64,000 nt of DNA from Pseudomonas orientalis (lineage in GTDB: Bacteria; Pseudomonadota; Gammaproteobacteria; Pseudomonadales; Pseudomonadaceae): NCBI RefSeq assembly GCF_022807995.1, contig NZ_CP094351.1, forward strand, positions 2,697,001-2,761,000, in the 5' to 3' direction. Numbering within the stretch: position 1 is the first letter of the stretch; every line of letters starts with the position of its first letter. This document shows, piece after piece, positions 62,807-64,000 of this stretch. Position numbers and translations under genes: made by a program. The notes beneath the pieces are model-generated. The model was not told the origin of the DNA. It saw only the letters and a program-made list of their open reading frames with translations, and ran no database searches.

Positions 62807-64000
62807 ATGAATCCCGCGTCGTCAGTTGATGAAAAGAGCTTCCGCAAACTCCTGAGCCGTAACGTGGCCCTGCCATTGGGTGTGGGTGTGCTCAGCGCGG
62901 TGTTTTTCGTGGTGCTGATCACCTACCTGCTGTCGGTGATTCGGTGGGTGGAGCACACCGACCGGGTGCTCAACAACCTCAATGAATCGTCCAAACTGAC
63001 GGTCGACCTGGAAACCGGCATGCGCGGTTTCCTGATCACCGGTGACGAGCATTTCCTCGACCCCTATGAAGTGGCCAAGCCAAGGATCATTGCCGACCTG
63101 CGCAATTTGCAGGAACTGGTTGCCGACAATCCGCAGCAGGTCGACCGTCTCAAGCGCCTGGAAGCGCTGCAAGTGGAATGGAACAAGTACGCGCAGTCGA
63201 TGATTGAATTGCAGCGCAGCAGCGGCGATTACCGTGGTGCGGTCAAGGCGGGCCGGGGCAAGCGCCTGACCGACGAGATCCGCAAGGAATATGACGACGC
63301 GGTGGCGATGGAACAGCAGTTCCGTATCGCCCGCAATGAAGAGGTCACGCGTACCACGGTGGTCAGCGTGACGCTGTATCTGGTGTTTGTACTCGGGCTA
63401 AGCGGTGTGCTTGCGTATATCGGTCGAAAGAATTTACTCGAACTTTCAAACAGTTACAGTGCAAACCTCGCGTCACAAAAGAAGATTGCCAAGCGCCTGG
63501 AGCAGCAGGCCTGGCTGCGCAACGGCCAAACCGAACTGGCCGAACAGGTGCTTGGCCAACTGACCTTGAACCTGCTGGGCCGCAACATCCTGCAGTTCTT
63601 TGCCCAGTACATGGGCTCAGCGGTTGCCGCGTTGTACGTGCGTGAAGAGCACGGCGGCCTGCGTCGGGTGGCCACGTACGGCTTCTCCCGCGAACAGTCG
63701 CAGTTGGAACAGGCGATCTACAGCGACGAAGGCATCGTGGGGCAGGCCGCCCAGCTCGATCGCCTGATCCGCCTGGACGACGTTCCGGTTGACTATTTCA
63801 AGGTCAGTTCGGGGCTGGGTGAGGGCACCACCCGCAGCGTACTGGTGGTGCCGACCAGCGATGACGACCGTGTCAACGGTGTGATCGAACTGGGCTTCCT
63901 GCGCCCGCTGGAAGAGCGCGATGTGGAACTGCTGGAACTGATCGCCGGCAATATCGGCACCTCCATCGAAGCCGCGCGTTATCGCCAGCGGTTGCAGGAA
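62807..64000 (+). CDS. CHASE3-GAF sensor protein (N-terminal part; probable histidine kinase)
   Basis: 398 codons, open at the window end. A membrane segment (about 20-43) is followed by a CHASE3-like periplasmic helical domain (about 45-185; NNLNESSKLTVDLETGMRGFLITGDEHFLDPYE), a second membrane segment (about 187-206, VVSVTLYLVFVLGLSGVLAYIG), a coiled linker and a GAF domain (about 235-395; AEQVLGQLTLNLLGRNILQFFAQYMGSAVAALYV...). Kinase and receiver parts are expected beyond 64000. The ATG at 62807 is chosen: AAGG lies 7 nt upstream, while an ATG at 62801 sits too close to it. Confidence 0.9.
   Translation, partial: MNPASSVDEKSFRKLLSRNVALPLGVGVLSAVFFVVLITYLLSVIRWVEHTDRVLNNLNESSKLTVDLETGMRGFLITGDEHFLDPYEVAKPRIIADLRNLQELVADNPQQVDRLKRLEALQVEWNKYAQSMIELQRSSGDYRGAVKAGRGKRLTDEIRKEYDDAVAMEQQFRIARNEEVTRTTVVSVTLYLVFVLGLSGVLAYIGRKNLLELSNSYSANLASQKKIAKRLEQQAWLRNGQTELAEQVLGQLTLNLLGRNILQFFAQYMGSAVAALYVREEHGGLRRVATYGFSREQSQLEQAIYSDEGIVGQAAQLDRLIRLDDVPVDYFKVSSGLGEGTTRSVLVVPTSDDDRVNGVIELGFLRPLEERDVELLELIAGNIGTSIEAARYRQRLQE

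Overview
The window reads as chromosome of a fluorescent Pseudomonas (P. fluorescens group). The evidence is high G+C coding sequence, Pseudomonas-type REP/REPIN repeats (GTGGGAGG...GGCTTGCCC cores), an MvaT-family nucleoid protein, a Pseudomonas-style trehalose synthase, DUF2388 and DUF1883 proteins, and the AhpC/AhpF, ModABC and Hpd set. I ran no database search. All family names are my recognition of motifs in the translated sequence.

Layout. 1-3.0 kb: end of a trehalose synthase, a glycine-zipper protein, and an ibpA/hsp20 gene with a sigma32-like promoter and a leader hairpin that hides its ribosome binding site. 3.5-8.0 kb: a three-gene unit of a highly divergent PEP-carboxylase-like protein, a D-2-hydroxyacid dehydrogenase and an RraA-family aldolase-like protein. 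8.1-11.3 kb: an AT-richer islet with a PAS-PAS chemoreceptor coupled to an unknown gene, plus a DUF2388 gene and tRNA-Leu(UAA). 11.4-18.5 kb: DinB-like, DUF533, LysE, ArsB, AzlCD and small proteins; a 0.4-kb dispersed repeat with REPs lies at 13.6-14.1 kb. 18.5-24 kb: an ABC-F ATPase, topoisomerase IB and modABC with a ModE-like operator. 24-27.5 kb: nitronate monooxygenase and an alkylation-repair operon (DUF1883, small protein, alkB, ada). 27.7-31 kb: lipoproteins, a thiosulfate dehydrogenase pair (tsdBA-like) and small proteins. 31-39.6 kb: galU, gor, a KfrA-like protein divergent from a tyrosine recombinase, ahpC (with an OxyR-like site), ahpF, gloA, a DUF4946-like protein and MvaT. 39.8-48.6 kb: an EAL phosphodiesterase, two LysR regulators, exporters, hpd, an aldo/keto reductase and an SDR. 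48.6-49.2 kb: second, inverted copy of the dispersed repeat. 49.2-53 kb: sugar-acid MFS transporter, CdaR regulator and glycerate kinase. 53-55.4 kb: an alpha/beta hydrolase and an Asp/Glu racemase. 55.6-59.3 kb: a terpenoid biosynthesis operon. 59.4-64 kb: unknown proteins, DUF1254, a response regulator and the start of a CHASE3/GAF sensor.

The strongest candidate for an undescribed system is the 55.68-59.32 kb operon. Its first gene encodes one polypeptide fusing a class I terpene synthase (DDxxD, NDxxSxxxD and RY motifs) to a complete cytochrome P450. It is followed, with overlapping start/stop, by a SAM methyltransferase and then a type I IPP isomerase. This predicts a compact path to an oxidised and possibly methylated terpenoid. 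Second is the PEPC-like/dehydrogenase/RraA trio, whose PEPC-like member has lost the N-terminal catalytic-His motif, the HGRGG loop and the C-terminal NTG. Third is the dispersed repeat, which in one orientation folds into a compact three-way junction preserved between the two copies partly through G-U wobbles.
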